NCBI RefSeq assembly: GCF_020866905.1
Contig: NZ_JAIVCC010000001.1
Coordinates: forward strand, 91,148-155,147
DNA from: Salinimicrobium sediminilitoris
GTDB taxonomy: Bacteria > Bacteroidota > Bacteroidia > Flavobacteriales > Flavobacteriaceae
DNA: 64,000 nt
Direction: 5' to 3'
Made by a program: the position numbers and the translations under genes. Each line of letters opens with the position of its first letter. The stretch's first letter is position 1. Shown here piece by piece: positions 43,701 through 51,741 of the stretch. The notes beneath the pieces were generated by a model. The model was not told the DNA's origin, ran no database searches, and saw only the letters and a program-made list of their open reading frames with translations.

Positions 43701-45135
43701 AAATTTCAAGGGTAAATTAAATCCTGAACAATTAGAATTATTGAATTGTCTTGACCCGATAATAACTGAGGAATCTGATGAAGGTCTAAAACTAGGTGAT
43801 AGCATATATAGTTTTAAGACGGCAATTGGCAGGAAAACTGAAGAAGAGTTGAACCAAACAAGAGATGACTTCAAAAAATCATTAACAGCTGAGTTGTTGT
43901 CGGAATATGAGAAGGAAGTAGAGCCTTATTTAGATCACAATCATAAGATTATAAATACCGGAGAGTATTTTGATTTAAGGATTGCTCAAAGATTAATCCT
44001 GTCAAGGGTTATAGAACTTGGATGGAATCCAGAATTACATCTTTCATTTGATAATGAAATTGGTACAGGCAGGGGAAGAGGTACTACTCCTCACGAAAGA
44101 ATTGGGAAGAAATATCAATGGATAGCCTACTATGAATATATGGCCTTGTTATCTGATAACTTCATAAAACAAGAAAGATGGGGAGAAAAGAAAGAAAATC
44201 CATATCAAGGACCTTGGGACCCTTATGTTAGAGATATTGATCCGACAATGCTGATTAGTGAAACAGGAAGTTATGATGATGAGCAATCGCAAGATTTCTG
44301 GTGGGTTAACAACAAAGTATTTAATTGGGAATGTACAAACGAAAGCTGGGTAAATGATTCAAGTGTTTTACCTAATATGGAAGAAATCATTCAAATTAAA
44401 GATGATAAGGGAGAAGAATGGTTGGTATTGGAGGGTTATCCCTCTTGGTCAGAACCAAAAAAAATTGGTGAAGAAAAATGGGATCAACCACATAAAGAGC
44501 TTTGGTGTCATATTAGAAGTTATCTAGTTAAAGATGATGGATTCAATTCGGTTAAAAATTGGGCTATTGAACAGGATTTCATGGGTCGTTGGATGCCTGA
44601 AAGTGGTGACAGGTACGAAATGTTCAGCAGAGAATATTATTGGTCACCTGCTCAGAACTATTTTATGACTGAATATTATGGAGGGACTGAATGGACAGCA
44701 GTTCACGACAAAGAATCTGGAAAGTATGTAGCTGAAGTTAATGTAACTGCACAAGGCTTTTTATGGGAAGAAGAATTTGACAAATCGAAAGAGGAAACCA
44801 TTAGCTTTTTAAAACCAAGTACTGTTATACATAAAGGTATGGATTTAAAATACAGCCAAAGAGAGGGAGAATTTATAGACAATTCAGAAATGGTTCAATG
44901 TTTTGCACCAAATGTTTATCATGATTCGAAATCTTATCTGCTTGTTCGGAAAGATTCTTTTTTAAAGTTTCTAAATGAGAACAAATTAAAGGTTGTTTGG
45001 ACGATACTAGGAGAAAAGCAAATAATTGGCGGACGATCTTTTGGAACTGACTATCCAGGAAGATTAGAAATAAGTGGAGCTTACTATTTTGATGAGGAAG
45101 ATTTAATAGGAGTGATTAATACTAAGAATAAATGA
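40726..45135 (+). CDS. Large membrane-anchored STAND-like NTPase, candidate anti-phage effector
   Basis: This protein has 1469 aa. Two hydrophobic helices lie at residues about 26-50 and 78-102, then a coiled-coil/helical region to about 300. A P-loop NTPase follows: Walker A LLDGEAGIGKSHLI (about 320) and Walker B VLFIDAINEG (about 392), the latter being the STAND form. A long helical region then leads to a tryptophan-rich C-terminal part (GPWDPYVRDIDPT, about 1165). It lies inside a type I restriction locus. The architecture recalls Avs/NACHT-type sensors with an N-terminal membrane effector. No nuclease motif is seen. The coding sequence is visibly more AT-rich than hsdR. Antiviral function is inferred from context and domain type. 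Confidence 0.65.
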   Translation: MNKIEKIKPLVEWILSWVFKLRLRKTYWSIAVPLALVILGEIANKLEFVVIATAKLYEDANDTWLEIFWGVIHFWVSINLPWWSIMLIIILLFLFTYVWLQEIKAKKSGVEVTVESITSNIFNRLSKDIDDKIEGIKSELTFQPNQNWFNEQCKSSIDDLGKRYTPELNVKLEVSEIFEGLGRTEQFKRKVTKQFDQFLIKGKKVLKNQPEVKESLENLESTFDELQALFHNIDFLGTTSIPVNEFEDLLDKTQSSVQDIYDYYITEERKVQKEKNDYQYYHKHGTELRNIREFEHEVSTFQNLIHSSLFKLANNPFLLLDGEAGIGKSHLIGDIVSRRIKKEHQSVFLLGQHFVTEEDPWTQIFKRLQINSKSEDFLRKLNQQAEKSGKRIVLFIDAINEGKGNYFWNEFLKSFVNGIKKYEWLGLVLTIRTSYKNLIFPEEERTSLDIVEHHLYGFRNIEYEASKLFFENYNIELPNVPLLHPEFQNPLFLKLFCEGINKAGLTRIPDGLQGITSIISFFIKNVNVVLSRPKRVGYSDSLNLVQKSINALIKFKVDNQLRYIPYEQAYKVVNESISSFIDKKGFIDELITEGVLSKNLFWKEADDYEEGVYLAYERFEDHLTVKYLLEYYPELEKEFKENGRLYKYVENENAIYRHKGLIEAFSIQVPEIKGYEFYNLILDLKDKYPIVESFVESLLWRKVETINEESKQYVNNHVFSYQGTYDYFWETILAVTGIPNHFFNAHSLHNHLIKYSLPDRDASWTQFLKHRFTDESSVKRLIDWAWSETDKSHISDESVLLSSITLTWFHTSTNRELRDCSTKALVCLLQNRLDVLLELLKKFEEVNDPFVYERLFAVAYGCVLRTDQREKIIELSEYIFKTVFSDPTGVIPHILLRDYARGAIEYARYLGIALSFDLSKVRPPYQSNWPEEIPSYEELKEKYNNDNYRNIWSSVMGFGDFSRYTIGTNSGSSEWSGCKKGETPVDREDVFKNFKGKLNPEQLELLNCLDPIITEESDEGLKLGDSIYSFKTAIGRKTEEELNQTRDDFKKSLTAELLSEYEKEVEPYLDHNHKIINTGEYFDLRIAQRLILSRVIELGWNPELHLSFDNEIGTGRGRGTTPHERIGKKYQWIAYYEYMALLSDNFIKQERWGEKKENPYQGPWDPYVRDIDPTMLISETGSYDDEQSQDFWWVNNKVFNWECTNESWVNDSSVLPNMEEIIQIKDDKGEEWLVLEGYPSWSEPKKIGEEKWDQPHKELWCHIRSYLVKDDGFNSVKNWAIEQDFMGRWMPESGDRYEMFSREYYWSPAQNYFMTEYYGGTEWTAVHDKESGKYVAEVNVTAQGFLWEEEFDKSKEETISFLKPSTVIHKGMDLKYSQREGEFIDNSEMVQCFAPNVYHDSKSYLLVRKDSFLKFLNENKLKVVWTILGEKQIIGGRSFGTDYPGRLEISGAYYFDEEDLIGVINTKNK

Positions 45136-45274
45136 TAGCAAGAAAAAATATCGATTGTCAAATCGTTCAAAGCCAAGCGTACGAGCCAAAACTTTTAATG
45201 GGTCATTATTCCAGGTTTTTTAGGTTGGGCACTACTAATCTCACACAAGATGTTAAAAAAACAAGCAACAACTA

Positions 45275-46531
45275 ATGCCAGAAAACTGGAAAACATATAG
45301 ATTAGAAGATTTAGGAACAGTCGTAACCGGTAAAACTCCATCTTCCAAACATCCTGAACATTTTGGAGATCATTTACCTTTTGTAACCCCTACTGATTTT
45401 TCGGATTATCACAAAAACGTGAGTTTCGCTTCCAGATATTTATCCACTGAAGGAATTAAACATTTCAAATCTAAAATATTACCCCCGGGCAGTGTCTTGG
45501 TTACCTGCATAGGCTCGCAAATGGGAAAAGTGGTGGTTAACAAAACAGAAGTTTTAACAAACCAGCAGCTAAATTCCATAATTCCTAATAAGAACGCCGA
45601 TTCAGATTTTTTGTACTACAAATTATGTTCCATTCACGAACAATTAAGAACTATGGCAGGTGCAGGCTCAACTATGCCTATGTTGAACAAAAGTGATTTT
45701 GGAAAAATTGAAATTGAAATTCCGGAAATTGAAGAACAAAAATCCATCGCCTCCATCCTTTCCGCTTTGGACGATAGGATCGAGCTCAATCTCCAGATGA
45801 ACAAAACCCTGGAAGAAATGGCAATGGCTCTATATAAGCATTGGTTTGTTGATTTTGGGCCTTTTCAGGATGGGGAATTTGTAGATTCCGAATTGGGGGA
45901 AATTCCGAAGGGATGGGAAGTAAAAACGCTCAAAGATATTGGAAAAGTTATAGACTCTTTGCACAAGACTCCCAAATATTCTGATTCTGGATACCCAATG
46001 GTTAGAGTAAAGGATGTGAAAACTGGTTTTCTGGATTTATCTAACACATTAAAGGTCAATGAAGAAGTTTTTAATGAGTTTTCTAAAAAATACAGACCTA
46101 AAAAAGGAGATATTATAATGACCAGAGTTGGAACTTATGGCATAAGTTCATTTGTGGGTAATAATCATAAATTTTGCCTTGGACAAAATACTATTGTAGT
46201 CATTTCCAAAAATATAGATAGTTGTTTTTTATACACAGCATTAAATAGCTCGCAAATCAAAAAACAGATAGAAGAGCAAGTAACGGGCTCCACTCAAAAA
46301 ACGATTAGCCTTAAAAGTATAAGAGAATTAAAATTTGCTCTTCCAATTGATTTCCAAAATGATAATATGGAAAAATTTGTTACACAAGTTACTTGCTGGT
46401 ATAATCAAGGCAGTCTTCTATGTGAAGAAAACCAAACACTAACCAAACTCCGCGACACCTTACTTCCAAAACTCATTAGCGGGGAAGTCCGCGTGAAAGA
46501 CGTGGAGAAAACCTTATCTGAAGTCTTATGA
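45275..46531 (+). CDS. hsdS: Type I restriction-modification specificity subunit HsdS
   Basis: This protein of 418 aa has two target-recognition domains separated by helical spacers. TRD1 begins ENWKTYRLEDLGTVVTGKTP; the first spacer has EEQKSIASILSALDDRIEL (about residues 150-185). TRD2 begins GEIPKGWEVKTLKDIG (about 212), and the second spacer lies near the C-terminus (LTKLRDTLLPKLISGEV). The protein selects the bipartite recognition sequence. It overlaps hsdR by 4 bp (ATGA). TRD1 and TRD2 are unlike each other, as expected for an asymmetric target. Confidence 0.93.
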   Translation: MPENWKTYRLEDLGTVVTGKTPSSKHPEHFGDHLPFVTPTDFSDYHKNVSFASRYLSTEGIKHFKSKILPPGSVLVTCIGSQMGKVVVNKTEVLTNQQLNSIIPNKNADSDFLYYKLCSIHEQLRTMAGAGSTMPMLNKSDFGKIEIEIPEIEEQKSIASILSALDDRIELNLQMNKTLEEMAMALYKHWFVDFGPFQDGEFVDSELGEIPKGWEVKTLKDIGKVIDSLHKTPKYSDSGYPMVRVKDVKTGFLDLSNTLKVNEEVFNEFSKKYRPKKGDIIMTRVGTYGISSFVGNNHKFCLGQNTIVVISKNIDSCFLYTALNSSQIKKQIEEQVTGSTQKTISLKSIRELKFALPIDFQNDNMEKFVTQVTCWYNQGSLLCEENQTLTKLRDTLLPKLISGEVRVKDVEKTLSEVL

Positions 46532-49530
46532 CACAAATGATCGAGATCACGGTGCAAAAGGCTGCCATAGAGTGCCTTCAGGAGTTAGGGTACACCTATA
46601 AAGAAGGCAATTCCCTGCAGCGGGATCTCAAAAAGGTGGTGTTGGAGGAGGATCTTCGGGAATTTTTGGTAAGCTCCTATCCCGGTGTTCCGGCAACTGC
46701 CATTAACGAAGCCCTTTCAGCTTTCACTCAGCACGAGGGAATGGATCTCGATCACCGCAACCGCGATTTTCATCTTAAAATGACCCAGGGGGTTTCCATT
46801 ACCTGGAAAGATGCTTCGGGCAAGGAACAGGCCCGGCACCTTTACCCTATCAATTACAAGGAGCCGGAGAAAAACACCTTTGTGTGTGCAGATGAAGTAA
46901 AGATCATAGGCAAGAACAGCCGGCGCACAGATCTGCTCGTTTTCATCAACGGACTTCCGCTCATTGTTTTTGAGTTCAAGAATATGTTTGATCCCGAGGT
47001 AGGTGTGGAAAACGCGCACCGGCAAATTGGGCATTACTTTCAGGATATTCCGCAGCTGTTTGATTACAATGCCATCACGGTAGTTTCAGATGGGCTGGAA
47101 ACCCTGCACGGAATGTACAACTCCTCCCTAAAGTGGTTTGCTCCGTGGAAAAGTCTGCACGGGGATGACCTTCAGCAGCAACAGGAACTTCAGCTGGAAA
47201 CCTTGCTGAAGGGATTATTTCCGAAGAAAACTTTATTAAATTACCTGCAAAACTTCATTTTCCACGAAGACCACAACGGGAAAATAATCAAGAAAGGCGC
47301 AAAATATCACCAGTACTGGGGCATCAAAAAAGCGGTGGACTCTGCGGTAGAAAATATAAAACCCACAGGTGACGGCCGGCTGGGAGTGATATGGCACACG
47401 CAGGGATCTGGCAAAAGCATTTCGATGGCCATCCTTACCGGGATCCTGAGGCAAATGCCCGAAATGAAAAATCCCACCATCCTCATCCAGGTAGACCGCA
47501 ATGACCTGGACCAGCAACTCTATGAGAATTTTGTGCTGTGCAAAGACCTGGTGGGCCACGTACAACACGCCGATACCACAGATGAGCTGCGGGCCCTGCT
47601 GAGCACCGATGGCGGCGGGGTGATCTTTACCACCATTGAGAAATTTCGGTTAAAAGAACTGGCTACGGGAAAAGAGCTCTCCCATCCTGTACTTTCTGAA
47701 AGGTATAACCTTATTGTGATGGCAGATGAGGCCCACCGCACCCAGTACGGGTTCCATAGCGGCGGCTTTGCGCAGAACATAAGACGCGCCCTGCCCAATG
47801 CCTCCTTTATAGGCTTCACCGGAACTCCCGTAGATGGCAAAGATGCCGATACCCAGCAGGTATTTGGCCCCACCATTCACACCTACGATATCAAACAGGC
47901 CGTGGAAGATGGCTCCACAGTGCCTATTTATTACGAGCCAAAAATGGTTCCGCTCAACATCAAAGCCAAATACGATAAGGAGCTGGATGAAATGGAAGAA
48001 GATGAGGACGAGGAGAACAATGCCGTTTGGGCTGCGATAGAAGATGCCGCCGGGGCTGCTGACCGCGTAGAAAGGGTTGCTAAAGACATCCTCACCCATT
48101 TTAAGGCCAGGACCGAAAGCCTGGAAGGCAAAGCGATGATCGTTTGTATGAGCCGCAAGAACTGCGTAAAAATGTACAATGCGCTAAGCGCACTTAAAAA
48201 ATGTCCTGAAATAGCCGTGATAATGACCGGAAACATCAGCAAAGATCCTACAGAATGGAATCCGCATATTCGGACCAAAGATGCGATGGAAGCCATAAAA
48301 AAACGATTCCGCACGCCTGAAGATCCGCTGCAAATCGTGATCGTTCGCGATATGTGGCTCACGGGTTTTGATGCCCCCTGCGCCCATACGATTTATGTGG
48401 ATAAGATAATGAAAGGCCATAACCTGATGCAGGCCATTGCAAGGGTGAACCGGGTTTTTAAAGACAAACCCAACGGACTCGTGGTAGATTTCATAGGCAT
48501 CTCGGGCTTCCTTGCCGAAGCCACAAAAAAATACACCGCCGGAGGCGGGGAAGGAAAACCCACTCTGGATCTTGAAGCCGCAGTGGAAATTTGTCTGGAG
48601 CAGTTGGAGAAAGTAAAGGATTTGATTGGCGATTTTGATGCGGAAGCCGTCAATTCAATGACCGAAATGGACCGATTGAAATGGTGCAACAGTAAAGTGA
48701 ACAGCCTTTTAAAATCTGATGCCGTTACTGATGCCTTTTTACTCGAAGAGCGAAAGCTGGCAGAATTGGTGGCAATGACCAGTTCAGATCCGCGGGTTTG
48801 GGAGATACAGGAAGAACTGGCGATCATTCAGAAGATCAGGCAGCTTATCAGAAAGATCAAATTCCCTCCCGGTCCGCGCAGGGAAAAGAACGAAAAGATA
48901 AAAGACCTGATAAGCAAATCCCTGGAGTCGCAGGAGATTGTCGACCTGGCAAAAATGTACAACCTGGACAAGATCGATATTTCCATAGTAGACGATAGGT
49001 TCCAGGCTATTGTAAAGGAAAAAGGCGACGAGAACATCAAAGTCGAACTGCTGCGCAGGATCCTCAATGACGAGATTCGGGTGCGAATGCCCAAGAACAT
49101 CCGCCGGATGCGCAAGCTGAAAGACGAGCTGGAAAAAGTACTGAGCAACTACCACCGGAATTCCCTGGATTCCATCGCCGCCATCAAGCATTTGCTGGAC
49201 ATCGCGAATGAATTTCAGCAGGACGACATCAGGACCAGGCAACTCGGTTTAACCGAAGACGAACTGGCTTTCTACGACCTCTTGTCTGCCAACGAAAAGT
49301 TACTAAACCAATCCGGTCCCATCCAGGACCTGGTGCATACGGTGGTAAACTCCGTCAAGAAAAACCTCCAGCTCGACTGGACCAAAAAAGAAGACGCGAG
49401 AGCCGCCATTCGGCTGGCAGTGAAAAAAGAATTACGCGGCAAAGTGCCATTTTCGGAACTGGATAATCTGCTGAAGGAAGTGATCGAGCAGGCAGAGGGT
49501 CAGTACAGGGATTGGCCGATGGAGGCTTAA
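46528..49530 (+). CDS. hsdR: Type I restriction enzyme endonuclease/translocase subunit HsdR
   Basis: This protein has 1000 aa. The N-terminal PD-(D/E)xK nuclease domain shows RRTDLLVFINGLPLIVFEFK (about residue 132). The SF2 motor has Walker A THTQGSGKSISM-type GSGKS (about 293), motif II MADEAHR (about 395) and motif VI QAIARVNRVF (about 635). The C-terminal HsdM/HsdS-binding helical part ends EQAEGQYRDWPMEA. It completes the restriction system with hsdM and hsdS. A diverged piece of its own last residues occurs after the next gene (50172-50243). Confidence 0.95.
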   Translation: MTQMIEITVQKAAIECLQELGYTYKEGNSLQRDLKKVVLEEDLREFLVSSYPGVPATAINEALSAFTQHEGMDLDHRNRDFHLKMTQGVSITWKDASGKEQARHLYPINYKEPEKNTFVCADEVKIIGKNSRRTDLLVFINGLPLIVFEFKNMFDPEVGVENAHRQIGHYFQDIPQLFDYNAITVVSDGLETLHGMYNSSLKWFAPWKSLHGDDLQQQQELQLETLLKGLFPKKTLLNYLQNFIFHEDHNGKIIKKGAKYHQYWGIKKAVDSAVENIKPTGDGRLGVIWHTQGSGKSISMAILTGILRQMPEMKNPTILIQVDRNDLDQQLYENFVLCKDLVGHVQHADTTDELRALLSTDGGGVIFTTIEKFRLKELATGKELSHPVLSERYNLIVMADEAHRTQYGFHSGGFAQNIRRALPNASFIGFTGTPVDGKDADTQQVFGPTIHTYDIKQAVEDGSTVPIYYEPKMVPLNIKAKYDKELDEMEEDEDEENNAVWAAIEDAAGAADRVERVAKDILTHFKARTESLEGKAMIVCMSRKNCVKMYNALSALKKCPEIAVIMTGNISKDPTEWNPHIRTKDAMEAIKKRFRTPEDPLQIVIVRDMWLTGFDAPCAHTIYVDKIMKGHNLMQAIARVNRVFKDKPNGLVVDFIGISGFLAEATKKYTAGGGEGKPTLDLEAAVEICLEQLEKVKDLIGDFDAEAVNSMTEMDRLKWCNSKVNSLLKSDAVTDAFLLEERKLAELVAMTSSDPRVWEIQEELAIIQKIRQLIRKIKFPPGPRREKNEKIKDLISKSLESQEIVDLAKMYNLDKIDISIVDDRFQAIVKEKGDENIKVELLRRILNDEIRVRMPKNIRRMRKLKDELEKVLSNYHRNSLDSIAAIKHLLDIANEFQQDDIRTRQLGLTEDELAFYDLLSANEKLLNQSGPIQDLVHTVVNSVKKNLQLDWTKKEDARAAIRLAVKKELRGKVPFSELDNLLKEVIEQAEGQYRDWPMEA

Positions 49531-49596
49531 ATTAACCACTCTTCTAAGAACAAGGAGATATAACCAAATGATTAAATAGAATCTCAAAAATCAACA

Positions 49597-50172
49597 ATGG
49601 AACTAACCTACGAACTGAGACTTATAGACGAAATCCTGAAGGAATTAGAGTTCATGCCTGAAAATTTAGACGAAGGTAGCATTGAGGATACAGAAATATT
49701 TAAATTTATCTTGTCAAAAATAAATACTGGGTCCAGCAAAATATCTTTTGAAAAATTACTGGCAGCCAAATCTTTAAGCTGCCAGTTGTTCAGAGATGAT
49801 AATTATGGGTCTCCCGAATTTAAAGAGGATCAAATTTCTGATCTTCTAGTCGATAGAGATGAAAGAGAATACATCGAATTATTCCGTTACTACTATCACC
49901 TCATACCAAACTTAGAAATACATACAATTGACGGTATTCAATTGATTATTGGCACCAATTTTAAGATTGAATATAATTTGTTTATAGCACTACTCGCACA
50001 AGCAATAACAAGTGACCTAAATATAGCTTTAGAAAAGGTTCGAAACACTTTATTGACGTCTGTAAAACCTCAAGAGTGGTGTAATCTATTAGGAGCAGAA
50101 GACTGCCACGGTTATGAAAAGGAAAGAATTGATCTAATAATTCATTCTGTGATCGGAAATTATCCTTATTAG
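49597..50172 (+). CDS. Hypothetical protein (191 aa) inserted after hsdR
   Basis: No family is recognised. The protein is acidic, soluble and mainly helical, with no signal peptide and no catalytic motif that I can identify. It sits 66 bp after hsdR and ends inside the duplicated hsdR tail, its stop TAG overlapping the tail frame. The placement suggests an accessory gene acquired as a single-gene cassette. A role as a restriction-alleviation, antitoxin or defence accessory protein would be guesswork. Confidence 0.6.
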   Translation: MELTYELRLIDEILKELEFMPENLDEGSIEDTEIFKFILSKINTGSSKISFEKLLAAKSLSCQLFRDDNYGSPEFKEDQISDLLVDRDEREYIELFRYYYHLIPNLEIHTIDGIQLIIGTNFKIEYNLFIALLAQAITSDLNIALEKVRNTLLTSVKPQEWCNLLGAEDCHGYEKERIDLIIHSVIGNYPY

Positions 50173-50243
50173 ATATTTTCGAAAATTTTATTCAACAGGA
50201 AGAAGAACATTCCAAGGATTGGCCGATGGATGCTTATTTATAA
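50172..50243 (+). pseudogene. Diverged copy of the hsdR 3' tail
   Basis: Read in frame, this stretch gives FENFIQQEEEHSKDWPMDAYL followed by TAA, similar to the HsdR end KEVIEQAEGQYRDWPMEA. The DNA contains GGATTGGCCGATGGA, identical in both places. It has no start and is the remnant of another hsdR allele. Confidence 0.75.
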
Positions 50244-50293
50244 TTATAAACTAGAGATAATAAATTACTGCTGCCAACAGACTTCAATAATGA

Positions 50294-51253
50294 ATGGATG
50301 TAAAGAAAGGTAGTGTTACCAAAAGAAAGACTGATATGACCCCGCAAGAACTTGAAGAACTATGGGAAATTGAATGGGAGAAAACGAGAGATTTTCGATT
50401 AGAGTATGAAGAAGCAATTGAAAAGGAAACGCCTCTACCGACTACGTACATTATGTATGTTGAAGAAATTTGTGATATTAAATATGTTTCTTTTTATAAA
50501 GAATGGGTGAATAATGTGAACAGGTTAAATAATTTTAAAGAAAGATTATTTACCAAGATAGCCAACGAAATGCAATTTTATCTTTCGAAAAGGGAGAAAT
50601 TGAAATTTATAGGGGAAAGAACCACACAACTCCGGCAAAATTTTCAGAAAAACAATCTTAATCACCTTTTTACCTTTTCTAATTTTGAAGATCAAATGAT
50701 TAATACAGATTTTGTTGATTATGCCTATGAAAATTATGAAAATGTCGTGCATGAAAAATTCGTCCGCTGGATTGAAGAAATAAAACCACAGCGTCGTGAT
50801 GCTCAACATGCAATAACTAAGTGTAAAGAAATCTGGAATAACGACTTTTTTAAAGATTTTGGTAAGGTATTAGAAATACTGTCAGAAATTAAAATGTTAC
50901 AGTTGATCTATACAAAGATGGAAGGTCATAAAGAATTAGTGGATTTGAAATTTAGCCCATATCCAATGGTTTTTTCAGATGGTTACGGTCATAAATTGTT
51001 TAATTTTCTCTTGTCCTTTGAACCGAAAAGAAAAAAAAGCACAGCTTTTATTTCGAAGTATTTCTATCTCTTTCAAAAAGAGGGACTAATAGAAGAAAAA
51101 GCTCTTTGGGCAGACTTCTTTAGGTTTTTGGAAGAAGAGCATACCATTATAATAAAGAGAATTGATGAGAGAGCCCAACCTGAAGAACATGAATTCCATT
51201 ATTTTAAAAAAATTAAAATAAATTTTGAGGATAAGTACACTTCAATAAACTAA
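50294..51253 (+). CDS. Hypothetical protein (319 aa)
   Basis: This soluble protein is very rich in Lys, Glu and aromatic residues, with long helices (WVNNVNRLNNFKERLF, KLKFIGERTTQLRQNF). I identify no domain. A basic stretch FEPKRKKSTAFISKYFYLFQ near residue 235 may contact nucleic acid. It is a stand-alone gene between the restriction locus and the HTH/replication module, with 124 bp to the next gene. Similar proteins of 300-350 aa are often seen beside excisionase genes in Bacteroidota islands, which is only a weak hint at function. Confidence 0.6.
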   Translation: MDVKKGSVTKRKTDMTPQELEELWEIEWEKTRDFRLEYEEAIEKETPLPTTYIMYVEEICDIKYVSFYKEWVNNVNRLNNFKERLFTKIANEMQFYLSKREKLKFIGERTTQLRQNFQKNNLNHLFTFSNFEDQMINTDFVDYAYENYENVVHEKFVRWIEEIKPQRRDAQHAITKCKEIWNNDFFKDFGKVLEILSEIKMLQLIYTKMEGHKELVDLKFSPYPMVFSDGYGHKLFNFLLSFEPKRKKSTAFISKYFYLFQKEGLIEEKALWADFFRFLEEEHTIIIKRIDERAQPEEHEFHYFKKIKINFEDKYTSIN

Positions 51254-51377
51254 TAATCAACTACTATGAAGACTCACTTCGCATTTACTTCTCAAACACT
51301 TCACTTTAGTTTCGCATAAAAAGCAAGCACCTCATTTTACATTTGCTCATATAATTTTTAATTAAAAGAAATTAATC

Positions 51378-51674
51378 ATGAGCAAAACCATCACACAACT
51401 ACATGAAATCTCTCCCGAAGAATTGAGAAGAGAGATTAGAAATGACATTCGGCTTGAGCTGCAAGAATTGGCAGAAAAATTAACTCCGAAGGAACCGGAA
51501 ATCTGGATCACTAGGCAAGAGGCCGCCGAATTCCTGGGAGTATCCTTGGTCACGATTTATAATTGGTCCAAAGAAGGGGTTATCCATCCCTTTAAAATTG
51601 GCACCAGAATCAGATTCAAGAAATCTGAAATCCTAAAAGTATTACATAATTCAAACAAAAGAGCTTCAAAATAA
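51378..51674 (+). CDS. Helix-turn-helix excisionase-type DNA-binding protein
   Basis: This 98-aa protein has a winged helix-turn-helix (HTH_17/MerR-like) in its second half: WITRQEAAEFLGVSLVTIY (about residues 49-67) and a wing with HPFKIGTRIRFKKSEIL. The N-terminal half is a charged helix that may dimerise. This fold is common to excisionases and control proteins of Bacteroidota integrative elements. It directly precedes the helicase/primase gene, so it may control excision and replication of the island. Confidence 0.85.
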   Translation: MSKTITQLHEISPEELRREIRNDIRLELQELAEKLTPKEPEIWITRQEAAEFLGVSLVTIYNWSKEGVIHPFKIGTRIRFKKSEILKVLHNSNKRASK

Positions 51675-51741
51675 CTGGCAGGTTAATCTTGAAGCTCAAT
51701 TCTTTAACTCCCGGATTCGTACTCCGGAAATAATCACTATT

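Noticed and set aside
46717-49242. Several long minus-strand ORFs (100-152 aa) inside hsdR
   Set aside because: They are shadows of a GC-richer conserved coding sequence in another frame, with no domain content.
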